A program made the translations under genes and the position numbers. Of a stretch of DNA of 64,000 nucleotides, positions 47,367 through 57,679 are shown in pieces; position 1 is the stretch's first letter, and every line of letters begins with the position of its first letter. The DNA lies in assembly GCF_030813415.1 (NCBI RefSeq), contig NZ_JAUSUF010000001.1, forward strand, positions 744,001 to 808,000. Reading direction: 5' to 3'. The notes under the pieces were generated by a model, which was given only the letters and a program-made list of their open reading frames with translations, made no database searches and had not been told where the DNA came from. Origin of the DNA: Eubacterium multiforme. GTDB lineage: Bacteria; Bacillota; Clostridia; Clostridiales; Clostridiaceae.

Positions 47367-49118
47367 TTATAAATGTCCTATAACTACTCGATTATGACCT
47401 GCTAAATCTTTTATAACTTTTACATCACAAAAATCATTTTCTATCATTATTTTTTTTACTTCTTCTCCTTGGTCATATCCAATTTCAAAAGCTAATATTT
47501 TTTTATCTTTTAAAAGTAATTTACTCTCTTTAACTATTCTTCTATAAAATATTAAGCCATCTTCCCCTCCACTTAAAGCACTATGAGGTTCATATCTTCT
47601 CACATCATCCATTAATTTATTTATTTCTTCTTCCTTTATATATGGAGGATTTGAAACTATTATGCTATAGGCTTTATTCTCATTTATGGCTTCCTTTAAA
47701 AGATCACTTTTAATAAATTTAACTCTATCATTTAAATTATGTTTTTTAATATTTTCATTAGTAACTTTTTCAGGTTTATCAAAATAATCTATTTCATCTA
47801 CTTTTATATTCTTTCTATAGTGTGCTAATGATATACCAATAGCTCCACTTCCTGAACATAAATCACAAAGATTTAATTCTTCCTCTTCATCTATATTCTT
47901 TAAAACTTCCTCAACTAAAACTTCAGTATCTCCTCTTGGAATTAAAACACCTTCTTCAACATAAAAATCTAGTCCCATAAATTCACAAGAACCTAAAATA
48001 TATTTTATTGGCATTTTATATTTTCTTTTTTCTATTAGTTCCATATACTTTTTATTATCTTCATTACTAACTTCCAAATCTCCATGAGTTAATAAGTAAA
48101 GCCTATCTTTACCAATAACATATCCAAGTAAAATAGCAGCATCTAATCTTGCTGTATCTATATTTGCACTTGATAATATTTTTGTTCCCTCTGCTAAAAT
48201 TTCTTCTATTTTCATTTTATCCTCCGGTAACCCTTCAGCTGCTTTTAATGCACTAATTGCAACTTCAATTTGTGAATCATCTGGTTCTCTTGTTGTTATT
48301 TCTTGTAATTTAAGTCCTGGTGCTGAAATAACTCTTGATAGTTTATTGTTTGACTTTCCAAGCCATCTTATTATTTCATAAGTTATTCCAGATACAACTG
48401 GAATTAATATTATTCTAAGTACTAATCTTTCAAAGAAGTTTCCCCAACCAGTAAAGGCAAAAACTATTATACTTACAAACATTATAAGAAATAAAAAGTT
48501 AGTTCCACATCTTGGATGAAATCTTGAATATTTTTTTACATTCTCAACCTTTAATTTTTCTCCAGCCTCATAGCAAAAAATTGTTTTATGCTCTGCACCA
48601 TGATATTGAAATAATCTATATATATCATCAAATTTACTAATTCCCCACATATACCCTAACAATATAATAATTCTTATTAACGCTTCTATTATATTAAGAC
48701 CTATATTAGGCACTCCAAAACTTTTAAAAATAGCTGCTATCCCTGTTGGTAATGCAACAAATAATAAAATTGCCATTATAAAAGAAGCACACATAGTAAA
48801 TCCAATTATTATGTCATTACTCTTTTCACCAAATTTATTTCTAAGCCAATCTTCAAAAGCAGATGGCTCTGTATCATCAAAAAAAGATGCTGAATAATTT
48901 AAGCATTTTATTCCTTGAATTAAAGAATCTATAAGTACAAACATACCTCTAATAAATGGTATATTAAGCATCTTATACTTTTTCGTAATTGGAGTAACCT
49001 TTTTTATATCAACTTCAATTTCTCCATTTTCCTTACGAATAGCCGTTGCCATTCCTTTGGTGCCTCTCATCATTACTCCTTCAATTACAGCTTGACCACC
49101 AACTTCACATTTCTTCAA
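47367..49118 (-). CDS. prmC: DUF1385 membrane protein fused to release-factor methyltransferase PrmC
   Basis: A 583-residue ORF joining two proteins usually encoded separately. Residues 1-301 are DUF1385: VGGQAVIEGVMMRG at the start, four or five membrane helices and the AEHKTIFCYE motif. Residues 302-583 are PrmC, which methylates the GGQ Gln of RF1/RF2; SAM motif LCDLCSGSGAIGI and catalytic NPPY are present. The start is TTG 49118 with AAGGGG. An internal ATG at 48215 (Met302) has CCGGAGG five bases upstream, so free PrmC of normal length may also be made. Confidence 0.9.
   Translation of the reverse strand: MKKCEVGGQAVIEGVMMRGTKGMATAIRKENGEIEVDIKKVTPITKKYKMLNIPFIRGMFVLIDSLIQGIKCLNYSASFFDDTEPSAFEDWLRNKFGEKSNDIIIGFTMCASFIMAILLFVALPTGIAAIFKSFGVPNIGLNIIEALIRIIILLGYMWGISKFDDIYRLFQYHGAEHKTIFCYEAGEKLKVENVKKYSRFHPRCGTNFLFLIMFVSIIVFAFTGWGNFFERLVLRIILIPVVSGITYEIIRWLGKSNNKLSRVISAPGLKLQEITTREPDDSQIEVAISALKAAEGLPEDKMKIEEILAEGTKILSSANIDTARLDAAILLGYVIGKDRLYLLTHGDLEVSNEDNKKYMELIEKRKYKMPIKYILGSCEFMGLDFYVEEGVLIPRGDTEVLVEEVLKNIDEEEELNLCDLCSGSGAIGISLAHYRKNIKVDEIDYFDKPEKVTNENIKKHNLNDRVKFIKSDLLKEAINENKAYSIIVSNPPYIKEEEINKLMDDVRRYEPHSALSGGEDGLIFYRRIVKESKLLLKDKKILAFEIGYDQGEEVKKIMIENDFCDVKVIKDLAGHNRVVIGHL
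48215..48227 (-). promoter_or_regulatory. Internal RBS for PrmC inside the fusion ORF
   Basis: CCGGAGG (48227-48221) precedes ATG 48215, in frame with the ORF. From here the product would be 282 residues, the typical PrmC length. Confidence 0.6.
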
Positions 49119-49133
49119 TTACATATCCCCTTC

Positions 49134-49721
49134 CTATTTGTGGTTCTTATATTTGAAGTAACACTCTCCACATAATGATTCATAAGTAACATCACCCATA
49201 TTATCTATTGCTACTTGTTCTCCCTCAAATACAAACCTATTATTTATCTTTCTTGCATTAACTATTGCTTTATTTCCACACTTACATATTGTTTTCATCT
49301 CTTCTATACTATGGGCTATTAACAAAAGTCTTTCACTTCCTTCAAAACCTTCCATTTTAAAATCAGTTCTTAACCCATAACATATTATTGGAATATCTAA
49401 AGTTACTGCAACTTCAAATAATTCATCTATTTGTTTCTTTTTTAAAAATTGTACTTCATCTACTAAAATACAATGTAACTTCCCATACTCTTCTAAATTA
49501 TTTTTTACTATATTGTAAATATTATCATTATCCTTAATTAGAACATCTACTTTTCTAACAACTCCAAGTCTTGAAACAAGTTCATCTCCACCTTTTTTAT
49601 CCGTTGAAGGTTTAAGTAATAATACTCTCATTCCTCTTTCTTCATAATTATAAGCAACTTGCATTAAATGTGTTGACTTACCTGAATTCATAGCTCCATA
49701 TCTAAAATATAACTTACTCAA
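49134..49721 (-). CDS. tdk: Thymidine kinase
   Basis: A 195-residue type II thymidine kinase. P-loop GAMNSGKST near residue 9, DEVQFL Walker B with catalytic Glu, lid and a zinc site (CKCGNKA and CGECYFK). The start is TTG 49721 after AAAGGAGAG. It lies 15 bases upstream of the DUF1385-PrmC fusion. Confidence 0.96.
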   Translation of the reverse strand: MSKLYFRYGAMNSGKSTHLMQVAYNYEERGMRVLLLKPSTDKKGGDELVSRLGVVRKVDVLIKDNDNIYNIVKNNLEEYGKLHCILVDEVQFLKKKQIDELFEVAVTLDIPIICYGLRTDFKMEGFEGSERLLLIAHSIEEMKTICKCGNKAIVNARKINNRFVFEGEQVAIDNMGDVTYESLCGECYFKYKNHK

Positions 49722-49808
49722 AATTTTTCTCTCCTTTTGACTTTTCAGTTATTACGATTATAGCATTTATGAAAGGTTATAAAAAGTTTTTTTTAACATT
49801 AAATATTA

Positions 49809-49837
49809 TTGACGATGTATATGTCCTATGCTATACT
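49809..49837 (+). promoter_or_regulatory. Predicted sigma-A promoter of rpmE
   Basis: TTGACG (49809-49814), 17-bp spacer, TATACT (49832-49837), 58 bp before ATG. Confidence 0.8.
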
Positions 49838-49894
49838 TTAGTAGTTATTTATTGCTTAAAATAGCAGTAAAATATATATAAAGAGGTGAAAAAT

Positions 49895-50101
49895 ATGAAA
49901 CAAGGCATACATCCAGAATACCACCACGACGCAGTGGTTAAGTGTGCATGTGGAAATACTTTTACAACAGGTTCAGTTAAAGAAGAACTTAAAGTAGAAA
50001 TATGCTCTAAATGCCACCCATTCTTCACTGGTAAGCAAAAAATCGTTGATGTTGGAGGAAGAGTTGACAAGTTCAACAAGAGATTCAACCTTAATAAGTA
50101 A
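49895..50101 (+). CDS. rpmE: Ribosomal protein L31, zinc-binding type
   Basis: A 68-residue bL31. Four zinc Cys are present (17, 19, 37, 40), so it is the Zn-dependent form rather than the Zn-free paralogue. I chose ATG 49895 with GAGGTG seven bases upstream; the in-frame GTG at 49886 lies inside the RBS. Confidence 0.96.
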   Translation: MKQGIHPEYHHDAVVKCACGNTFTTGSVKEELKVEICSKCHPFFTGKQKIVDVGGRVDKFNKRFNLNK

Positions 50102-50109
50102 GAAATTTA

Positions 50110-50146
50110 GGGAAAGACTTCATGTCTTTCCCATTTTCTTTTTAAA
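50110..50146 (+). terminator. Terminator of rpmE
   Basis: The stem GGGAAAGAC/GTCTTTCCC (50110-50118 with 50124-50132) and a T-rich tail on the plus strand. Confidence 0.9.
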
Positions 50147-50220
50147 TAATTTTATTTTAATTATTCAAAAATAATGTTAGACTATATTTATATAAAATTT
50201 ATATGAAGCGAGTGAATTTG

Positions 50221-51339
50221 ATGAAAAAAGTTCTTATATTAACCACTTCTACTGGTCAGGGACATAACCAAGCTGCTAAATCCCTAAGTGAGTTATTTGA
50301 AAAAGCAAATTATAAATATATAACTTATGACTTTTTAAGTAATAGCAGTAAGTTTTTAATTGATACTATAGTAGGTGGATATGAAGTATCAGCAATGAGT
50401 TTTCCAGGTATTTATGGTTTTTTCTATAAACTAACAAACATAAGATGTATTAATTCATTAGCTAATATATTGTTTTTATTTGTTAGAAAAAGACTTGCAA
50501 ACTTAATTGCCAAAGAAAAACCAGATATAATAATAGCTACCCATCCCCTTAGCGTATGTATTATGAACAAGCTAAAGAAAAAAGGATTAAAAATTCCTTT
50601 TATTTCTGTTGTTACAGATTTCAAAGCACATTATACATATATAGGAAAGTATGTAGACGCTTATATTACAGGAAGCGAATACACAAAACAATCTTTAATA
50701 GATAAAAAGATAGATAAAGATAAAATATTCCCTTTTGGTATTCCTATAAGAGAATCTTTTTTTGAAAGAGATGAAAATATTCCTTATATTAAAACCAATG
50801 AATATTTTAATATATTACTTATGAGTGGTAGTATGGGGCTAAAGGACATTTCTTATGTTCTTGATGAGTTATTAAAAAATGATAATAAATTAAGAATTAC
50901 AGTTGTTTGCGGAAACAATAAAAAATTAAAACAAAATTTAATGAAGCATTGCACTGAAGATCATAAAAACAAAAAGTTACATATATTAGGATTTTCAAAT
51001 GACATAGCTTCATTTATGGAATATTCAGATGTTATAATATCAAAACCTGGTGGACTTACAGTTACAGAATCAATTGTAAAAGATCTACCTTTAATAATAC
51101 CCTTTGCTATTCCTGGACAAGAAAAAGAAAATACGGAATTTTTAACTAAAGAGGGGTATGCCCTTTGTGTTAACAATATTAAAGAAATTAATCCTGTAAT
51201 AAATTCTTTAATAGAAGATCCTAGTAAGCTTAAAGCTATGAAAAAAAGATTAGAATCTTTAGCTAAAACTTACTCACCATCTTCAATTGTTGATTTAGCA
51301 AATAAATTAATAGATGAAAAAGCTGATACAAAAGTTTAA
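50221..51339 (+). CDS. MGDG-synthase-like glycosyltransferase (UgtP family)
   Basis: A 372-residue GT28-type glycosyltransferase. The N-terminal domain begins MKKVLILTTSTGQGHNQAA, the MGDG synthase/UgtP signature. The C-terminal domain has the nucleotide-sugar site SKPGGLTVTESIVKDLPLI. It probably moves a hexose to diacylglycerol to make membrane glycolipid, possibly an LTA anchor. The start is uncertain: ATG 50203 adds six residues and neither site has a good RBS; I prefer 50221 because it matches the family N-terminus. Confidence 0.85.
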   Translation: MKKVLILTTSTGQGHNQAAKSLSELFEKANYKYITYDFLSNSSKFLIDTIVGGYEVSAMSFPGIYGFFYKLTNIRCINSLANILFLFVRKRLANLIAKEKPDIIIATHPLSVCIMNKLKKKGLKIPFISVVTDFKAHYTYIGKYVDAYITGSEYTKQSLIDKKIDKDKIFPFGIPIRESFFERDENIPYIKTNEYFNILLMSGSMGLKDISYVLDELLKNDNKLRITVVCGNNKKLKQNLMKHCTEDHKNKKLHILGFSNDIASFMEYSDVIISKPGGLTVTESIVKDLPLIIPFAIPGQEKENTEFLTKEGYALCVNNIKEINPVINSLIEDPSKLKAMKKRLESLAKTYSPSSIVDLANKLIDEKADTKV

Positions 51340-51362
51340 TAACTTTTTGTATCAGCTTTATT
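51319..51362. terminator. Bidirectional terminator between the glycosyltransferase gene and rho
   Basis: A stem of about 16 bp (AAAGCTGATACAAAAG with its complement ending at 51359) overlaps the stop codon of the plus-strand gene and lies between convergent genes. Confidence 0.9.
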
Positions 51363-51363
51363 T

Positions 51364-52866
51364 TTATATATTATTTTTTTCAAATATTCTTATAAACTCA
51401 CCATTATCTTTTGTTTTTGCTAACATCTTAATTAAGTTTTCTGTTACATTATCCACATTTCCATCTGCATACATAACTTTTCTAATTGCATATGCAACAT
51501 CTCTTTCTTCACTAGTTAATAATAAATCTTCTTTTCTTGTTCCTGATTTATAAATATCTATAGCTGGGAATATTCTTCTTTCTTGAAGTCTTCTATCTAA
51601 ATGTACTTCCATATTTCCTGTACCTTTAAATTCTTCAAATATCATATCATCCATTCTTGAACCAGTATCTACAAGTGCTGTTGCAAGAATTGTTAAACTT
51701 CCGCCTTCTTCTATATTTCTTGCTGCTCCAAAGAATTTTTTAGGCATTATTAATGCTCCAGGATCTAATCCTCCTGTTAATGTTCTTCCTGTTGGAGTTA
51801 TTGTTAAATTATACGCTCTTGATAATCTAGTTAAACTATCTAAAAGTATTACAACATCCTGTCCTTGTTCCACTCTTCTCTTTCCATGTTCTAATATCAT
51901 CTGTGATACTTTTTCATGGTTTTGTGGCTCTTCATCAAAAGTTGAATACATAACCTCTCCATTTATAGACCTTTGCATATCTGTAACTTCCTCTGGTCTT
52001 TCATCAATAAGTAATACTATAAGTTTAACCTCTGGACAGTTTTTTGATATATTTTGAGCTAATTTCTTTAAAAGAGTTGTTTTACCAGCCTTTGGTGGTG
52101 CAACAATCATTCCTCTTTGACCTTTACCTAATGGGCAGATTATATCCATTAATCTTGTAGAAAGATCATTTTCTCCTTCTCTTTCAAGCTTTATTCTTTC
52201 CTTTGGATATATAGGAGTTAATTTTTCAAAAGGAATTCTTCTAACTGCCTTCTCTGGATTCTCGTCATTTACCTTTTCTAAGTATATTAAAGCCTTAAAC
52301 TTCTCTCCTTCTTTAGGTTCCCTAACCTTACCTTCTAGCTTATCTCCAGTTGATAAATTAAATCTTCTAATTTGTGCTGGGGATACATATACATCTTCGC
52401 TACTACTTAAACAATTTTTCCCTCTTAAAAAACCAAAACTATTATTTTCTTGAATTTCTAAAATACCTGACACTGTTGCTGCTTGTGATATATTATTTCT
52501 ATCATTTTGATTATGGTTTCTATCATTTTGATTGTAAGTTCTATCTCCTTGGCTATTATTTCTATCATTTTGGTTATAATAATTCCTATTTGTGTTTTGA
52601 TAATTATTAGTATTTTGATAATTACTTGAATTATTAGTATTTTGATAGTTACTTGAATTGTTACTACTATTATTATTTTCCTTAACCTTTGGTGATATTT
52701 TTTCTTTTAATATAACACCATTTTTTTCAATAGAATTTACTTTATTATTTAGAATTTCATCTATTAATTGGCTCTTTTTATATTTTGATATATTCTTTAT
52801 ATTTAATTCCTTAGCAACTTCTTTTAGCTTTGCTAAAGTCATTCCTTCATAAACTTCTCTTGTCAA
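51364..52866 (-). CDS. rho: Transcription termination factor Rho with Asn-rich insert
   Basis: A 500-residue Rho hexameric helicase. Residues 1-42 are the Rho N domain. About 63-128 are a very Asn/Gln/Tyr-rich low-complexity insert with repeated QNTN, NQND and NYQ units. Then come the cold-shock RNA-binding domain (about 130-205) and the motor, with Walker A APPKAGKTTLLKKL. An equivalent insert in Clostridium botulinum Rho is a proven prion-forming domain. The start is TTG 52866 after GGAGGTG. Confidence 0.95.
   Translation of the reverse strand: MTREVYEGMTLAKLKEVAKELNIKNISKYKKSQLIDEILNNKVNSIEKNGVILKEKISPKVKENNNSSNNSSNYQNTNNSSNYQNTNNYQNTNRNYYNQNDRNNSQGDRTYNQNDRNHNQNDRNNISQAATVSGILEIQENNSFGFLRGKNCLSSSEDVYVSPAQIRRFNLSTGDKLEGKVREPKEGEKFKALIYLEKVNDENPEKAVRRIPFEKLTPIYPKERIKLEREGENDLSTRLMDIICPLGKGQRGMIVAPPKAGKTTLLKKLAQNISKNCPEVKLIVLLIDERPEEVTDMQRSINGEVMYSTFDEEPQNHEKVSQMILEHGKRRVEQGQDVVILLDSLTRLSRAYNLTITPTGRTLTGGLDPGALIMPKKFFGAARNIEEGGSLTILATALVDTGSRMDDMIFEEFKGTGNMEVHLDRRLQERRIFPAIDIYKSGTRKEDLLLTSEERDVAYAIRKVMYADGNVDNVTENLIKMLAKTKDNGEFIRIFEKNNI
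52495..52680 (-). repeat. Low-complexity repeats encoding the Asn-rich Rho insert
   Basis: Short imperfect direct repeats (for example ATTAGTATTTTGATA and ATCATTTTGATTAT on the plus strand) recur in frame across this stretch. They encode the Asn/Gln-rich residues about 63-124 of Rho and are prone to length change. Confidence 0.8.
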
Positions 52867-53047
52867 AATGACACCTCCGTATTAATTTTATTTATGTAAA
52901 CTTAAATTATTTTGGGAATTTTTAAGGTAAGCCTCTTAGATAATTTGACGTTTATTTTATTATCCTTCAATACTTAAATGTTTGCAAGGTATTTAATATA
53001 TTTATTAATAATTAATTTAAAAGTTTTCTTTTTCTTAATTCTTTCCA

Positions 53048-53089
53048 AAATAAATAGAAGGTATTCTAAAAATTCAAAATACCTTCTAT
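53048..53089 (-). terminator. Terminator of pyrG
   Basis: The stem ATAGAAGGTATT/AATACCTTCTAT (53054-53065 with 53078-53089); tail TTTATTTT on the minus strand. Confidence 0.8.
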
Positions 53090-53112
53090 CTATTAAAAAC
53101 TATATTATAAAA

Positions 53113-54732
<1,620 letters not shown>

Positions 54733-54758
54733 CTATGAGAAAAATTTATTTTTTTCAC

Positions 54759-54787
54759 TTGACATATCTATTGTTCAAAGTTATAAT
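54759..54787 (+). promoter_or_regulatory. Consensus promoter on the plus strand with no gene behind it
   Basis: TTGACA (54759-54764), exactly 17 bases, TATAAT (54782-54787): a perfect sigma-A consensus. It points away from pyrG, toward the 3' end of a minus-strand gene. The start would be near 54794, at the foot of a hairpin. Confidence 0.7.
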
Positions 54788-54793
54788 AGATAT

Positions 54794-54820
54794 TACCCCA
54801 TAAAGTTAGTTTATGGGGTA
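54794..54820. repeat. Hairpin upstream of pyrG
   Basis: A perfect 11-bp stem TACCCCATAAA/TTTATGGGGTA with a 5-base loop. No T-run on either side. It would be the 5' end of a plus-strand RNA, or a leader hairpin of pyrG mRNA. Confidence 0.75.
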
Positions 54821-54927
54821 TTGGCGCTAAAATTAATTTCTTTTAATAACATAGATAATATAGTATCATATATTTTTTTTAATATCTAGTCATATTTTGT
54901 TCTTTTTTTGTTCATTTTTATTTTTTC

Positions 54928-55221
54928 TTATATTACAGAGTCAATTTTCTTTTCTATTTCAAAATATTTATCTCTAAATTTCTTATTTATCAATAATTTT
55001 TCTTCAGCTTTTTTATAATTGTAATTTATACTCCTGCGAGTTTTTACTCTTAAGAGATATTTTATGTCATCTTCCTTCCAACAATCATATTTTTTTAAAA
55101 ATAAAATAAATAAATATCTCATTTCTTTTTCTTTAAGCATATCTACAACTTCTTCCTTGGATATATTATTAAAGGCACATATTTCTTCTATAATTTTAAA
55201 ATATCTTTCTTGATTTATCAT
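54928..55221 (-). CDS. Small protein resembling the DnaA C-terminal (domain IV) fold
   Basis: A 97-residue basic, helical protein I cannot name. The order of helices EMRYLFILFLKKYDCW, EDDIKYLLRVKTRRSINYNYKKAEEKL and FRDKYFEIEKKI recalls the helix-turn-helix of DnaA domain IV, but without its GGRDHTTV signature. A DNA-binding role is possible and unproven. AGGAGGG precedes ATG 55221. It lies where Bacillus has rpoE, but I see no similarity to the delta factor. Confidence 0.55.
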   Translation of the reverse strand: MINQERYFKIIEEICAFNNISKEEVVDMLKEKEMRYLFILFLKKYDCWKEDDIKYLLRVKTRRSINYNYKKAEEKLLINKKFRDKYFEIEKKIDSVI

Positions 55222-55335
55222 AAATATCCCTCCTTACATTTAATTATCACCAAATTTTCAAACTAATAATCTAATTCGAACTAAAAGAATTTGAAATATT
55301 TATAATAAATACTAAACTTAAAATCTATTTTTATA

Positions 55336-55380
55336 TAAATATATGTTTTAAGTGAGGATTAGTTTTAGAACATATATTTA
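55336..55380. repeat. 12-bp inverted repeat upstream of the small DnaA-IV-like gene
   Basis: TAAATATATGTT (55336-55347) and AACATATATTTA (55369-55380) are perfect complements, 21 bases apart, with no T-run. It could be an operator. Confidence 0.5.
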
Positions 55381-55383
55381 CAT

Positions 55384-55434
55384 AAAAAAATGAGCTGTGC
55401 ACTAATTATTTTTTAATGCCACAGCTCTTTTTTT
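55384..55434. terminator. Terminator of the DUF1934 gene
   Basis: The stem GAGCTGTG/CACAGCTC (55392-55399 with 55420-55427) with runs of A and T on both sides; works for the minus strand. Confidence 0.85.
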
Positions 55435-55846
55435 AAGCTTTAATATCTAATTTTAATTGAGTCTTTATAGCAGGTTGATCTGCAACTTGCATTTCATACT
55501 TTATTTCTACCTTGCCACCGTCTTCGTTCATATCAATTTCTAACCCTTTAGTATCAATTGTTAATTCTAACATTCCATAAGGTGTATTGTATAAACAGAT
55601 AGATTGCTTATCTTTTTGAAAGTGCATCTTAGTTGAAGTACTTCCTTCTCTTTCAAGAACAACATAATCTCCACCTATTCTAAGTTTAGTATCTGTTCCA
55701 TCCATTCCTGATATCTCTGTTTCTTTATATAGGGCAATTATTTCTTCATTTTCACTTTTCAAGCTACCTGGAGTAACAACTTCTATTAATTCTCCATTTT
55801 CCATAGTAGCATTACTAACTATTTTTATAACCGCTTTCTTTTCCAA
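55433..55846 (-). CDS. DUF1934 (YwiB-like) beta-barrel protein
   Basis: A 137-residue protein with alternating beta strands throughout and no membrane segment, matching DUF1934/YwiB calycin-like proteins in length and pattern (KTEISGMDGTDTKLRI, PYGMLELTIDTKGL). Function is unknown. The start is TTG 55846 with AAGGAGG seven bases upstream. It follows the PP-loop ATPase gene by 12 bases and is probably co-transcribed with it. Confidence 0.75.
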   Translation of the reverse strand: MEKKAVIKIVSNATMENGELIEVVTPGSLKSENEEIIALYKETEISGMDGTDTKLRIGGDYVVLEREGSTSTKMHFQKDKQSICLYNTPYGMLELTIDTKGLEIDMNEDGGKVEIKYEMQVADQPAIKTQLKLDIKA

Positions 55847-55858
55847 AGCTTTTCCTCC

Positions 55859-56848
55859 TTACTTTCCTTGAATTAGATATTTATTTATCTCTTCCTCAGT
55901 AGCAGGTTTAACTTTTAATGTACCTTCAAATTTACATCCAAATTTTCCATAAGATACTTCAACTTCATCTAAATCTTTTCCCTTACAATATCTTCCTGCT
56001 ATCCTAGCTGCTAACTCTCTATCCTCTTCATTATGTTTCCCATTTATTATTATCATAGCACCATTATGACTTACTGGGTAAAACACTAAGTCTTCTTTTG
56101 ATAAAAATTTCTTTATATTATCTCCTTCATCCTTAGTTCTAGTGGCTATTATTTTACATCCACTATCACTAACGAAATGTCTTCCAAATCTTAATAATTC
56201 AATTTCATCTGGAGTTGCATCCCCTTTTCTTTGAAGAGTCTCTTTAAGTCTTATTGAATAATTAGGCTCAGTTAACTTACATCCACCAGCAGGTGATGGG
56301 TAATCTTTTATTCCCCACTTTTCTGCAAGTTCCATTTGAGTTTTTCTGCTTCTACCTGATATATTAAGCAGCTTTTCTCTATCTACTAATCCATTTTTCT
56401 CCATTTCAGTTTCATCTAAATTCTTAGCACATAAAGGTCTAAGTATTATATCTTTAAAGCCTGATTCTTTTCTAACCTTATTTAAAGCTTGTCTATTTTG
56501 TGACATAGGTCTTTGGTTTAAAACCTCTCCTGTTATAATAAAATCAGCATTAAATTTCTTTAATAATTCCCCTGAATATCTCATCATCATAGCATGACAA
56601 TCAATACATGGATTCATATTTTTTCCCCATCCATTTTTAGGGTCCTTTACCATTTCAAAATGTTCCTTTGAAAAGTCTACAACTTCCAATGGTATATCTA
56701 TTTGCTTAGTCATTTTCTTAGCATTTTCTTCATTAAAGAAATATGATCTGAAACATATTCCTATAACTTCTATTCCTTGGTCCTTTATTAATTTTGCGGC
56801 TAATATACTATCTAATCCCCCTGAGATCATAGCTAATGCTCTAGTCAT
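55859..56848 (-). CDS. PP-loop ATPase, probable tRNA thiolation enzyme (ThiI/MnmA-like)
   Basis: A 329-residue N-type ATP pyrophosphatase. The PP-loop is SGGLDS (9-14). A CxxC motif NPCIDCH (about residues 80-86) and SPAGGCKLTEP are the Cys-containing sites expected of enzymes that activate a tRNA base and add sulfur. It lacks the THUMP domain of ThiI and the full MnmA layout. The C-terminal third is a separate domain. The exact base modified is not decidable from sequence. Confidence 0.75.
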   Translation of the reverse strand: MTRALAMISGGLDSILAAKLIKDQGIEVIGICFRSYFFNEENAKKMTKQIDIPLEVVDFSKEHFEMVKDPKNGWGKNMNPCIDCHAMMMRYSGELLKKFNADFIITGEVLNQRPMSQNRQALNKVRKESGFKDIILRPLCAKNLDETEMEKNGLVDREKLLNISGRSRKTQMELAEKWGIKDYPSPAGGCKLTEPNYSIRLKETLQRKGDATPDEIELLRFGRHFVSDSGCKIIATRTKDEGDNIKKFLSKEDLVFYPVSHNGAMIIINGKHNEEDRELAARIAGRYCKGKDLDEVEVSYGKFGCKFEGTLKVKPATEEEINKYLIQGK

Positions 56849-56962
56849 AAAATTTCCTCCTAAAATAATTTTATTTAAACTACATATTTAATTTCATAAT
56901 TTGTTACAAATTATAGTTTATGATTGTTCTAAGATTTTATCAAGTTAAATTTTTTTATTATT

Positions 56963-57631
56963 TTAAAATGCTTCTTTTAAAACTTCTAAAAACTTAAATT
57001 TAATATTATAATCTTCTTTATCATTCTTATTAGAAACCTTTTTCTTTTCTTTATTTTTATCTAATTCTTCATTATCTAAAACTTCATTCATTCTTTTTTC
57101 TGTTTCATTATAAGCAACTTCACCTTTAGTTACATCAACAAAACATAGAGGCGGAAACATAACACACCACCAATTTTGTCCTGAAGCTTTTCCTATTAAT
57201 ATTCTATAGGCTTCATATTCCCCTTGAGGAAATACTATATTACCATATTCTTTTTCCGGGAAATTTTCCTTTGATAAATTACCCTTTACCTCATAATTAT
57301 ACCCATTTTCTTTTACAACTTTTTTTGCTATTTTAATGATTTTTTCATTATTACTCTTAATTATTTTTCTTGATTCTTCTATACTTTTTGATTTATTTAA
57401 TAAAGGTTCTATAAATTTAATAACTTCATTTCTAACTTTAAGTTTTAAATCTTGATCCTTTTTATTATCACTATTTGCTATTACATGAAATCTTATTATT
57501 TCATCTTTAATACTTTCATAATTATATTGAACCTCATTATCCTTATTTATTTTTTCATCAGATAAGCTTGTACAACCAACGAAAAACAATGACCCTATAA
57601 ACAATATAACTATACCAAAAAATCTCTTCAT
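56963..57631 (-). CDS. spoIIR: Stage II sporulation protein R
   Basis: A 222-residue forespore-secreted signal that triggers SpoIIGA to process pro-sigma-E in the mother cell. The family core is IIRFHVIANSDNKKDQDLKLKVR and NWWCVMFPPLCFVD. The N-terminus is a signal peptide ending FFVGC, so it may be a lipoprotein (Cys20). Its RBS AAGGGGG lies in a strong hairpin and a sigma-F-like promoter overlaps that hairpin (57635-57683). ATG 57631. Confidence 0.94.
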   Translation of the reverse strand: MKRFFGIVILFIGSLFFVGCTSLSDEKINKDNEVQYNYESIKDEIIRFHVIANSDNKKDQDLKLKVRNEVIKFIEPLLNKSKSIEESRKIIKSNNEKIIKIAKKVVKENGYNYEVKGNLSKENFPEKEYGNIVFPQGEYEAYRILIGKASGQNWWCVMFPPLCFVDVTKGEVAYNETEKRMNEVLDNEELDKNKEKKKVSNKNDKEDYNIKFKFLEVLKEAF

Positions 57632-57634
57632 AAT

Positions 57635-57679
57635 AAAACCCCCTTAATAGTAATGATTATTACCATTTAAGGAGGTTTT
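57635..57679 (-). promoter_or_regulatory. Hairpin that sequesters the spoIIR RBS
   Basis: As minus-strand RNA AAAACCUCCUUAA (57679-57667) pairs with UUAAGGGGGUUUU (57647-57635), 13 pairs including one G-U. An upper stem GUAAU/AUUAC (57663-57659 with 57654-57650) closes a 4-base loop. The SD sequence is fully paired. It ends in UUUU, so it may also terminate ispE transcripts. Confidence 0.8.

Noticed and set aside
51440..51465. TTATCCACA DnaA-box-like sequence
   Set aside because: A single box inside the rho coding region, with no cluster of boxes and no dnaA or dnaN nearby; not an origin.
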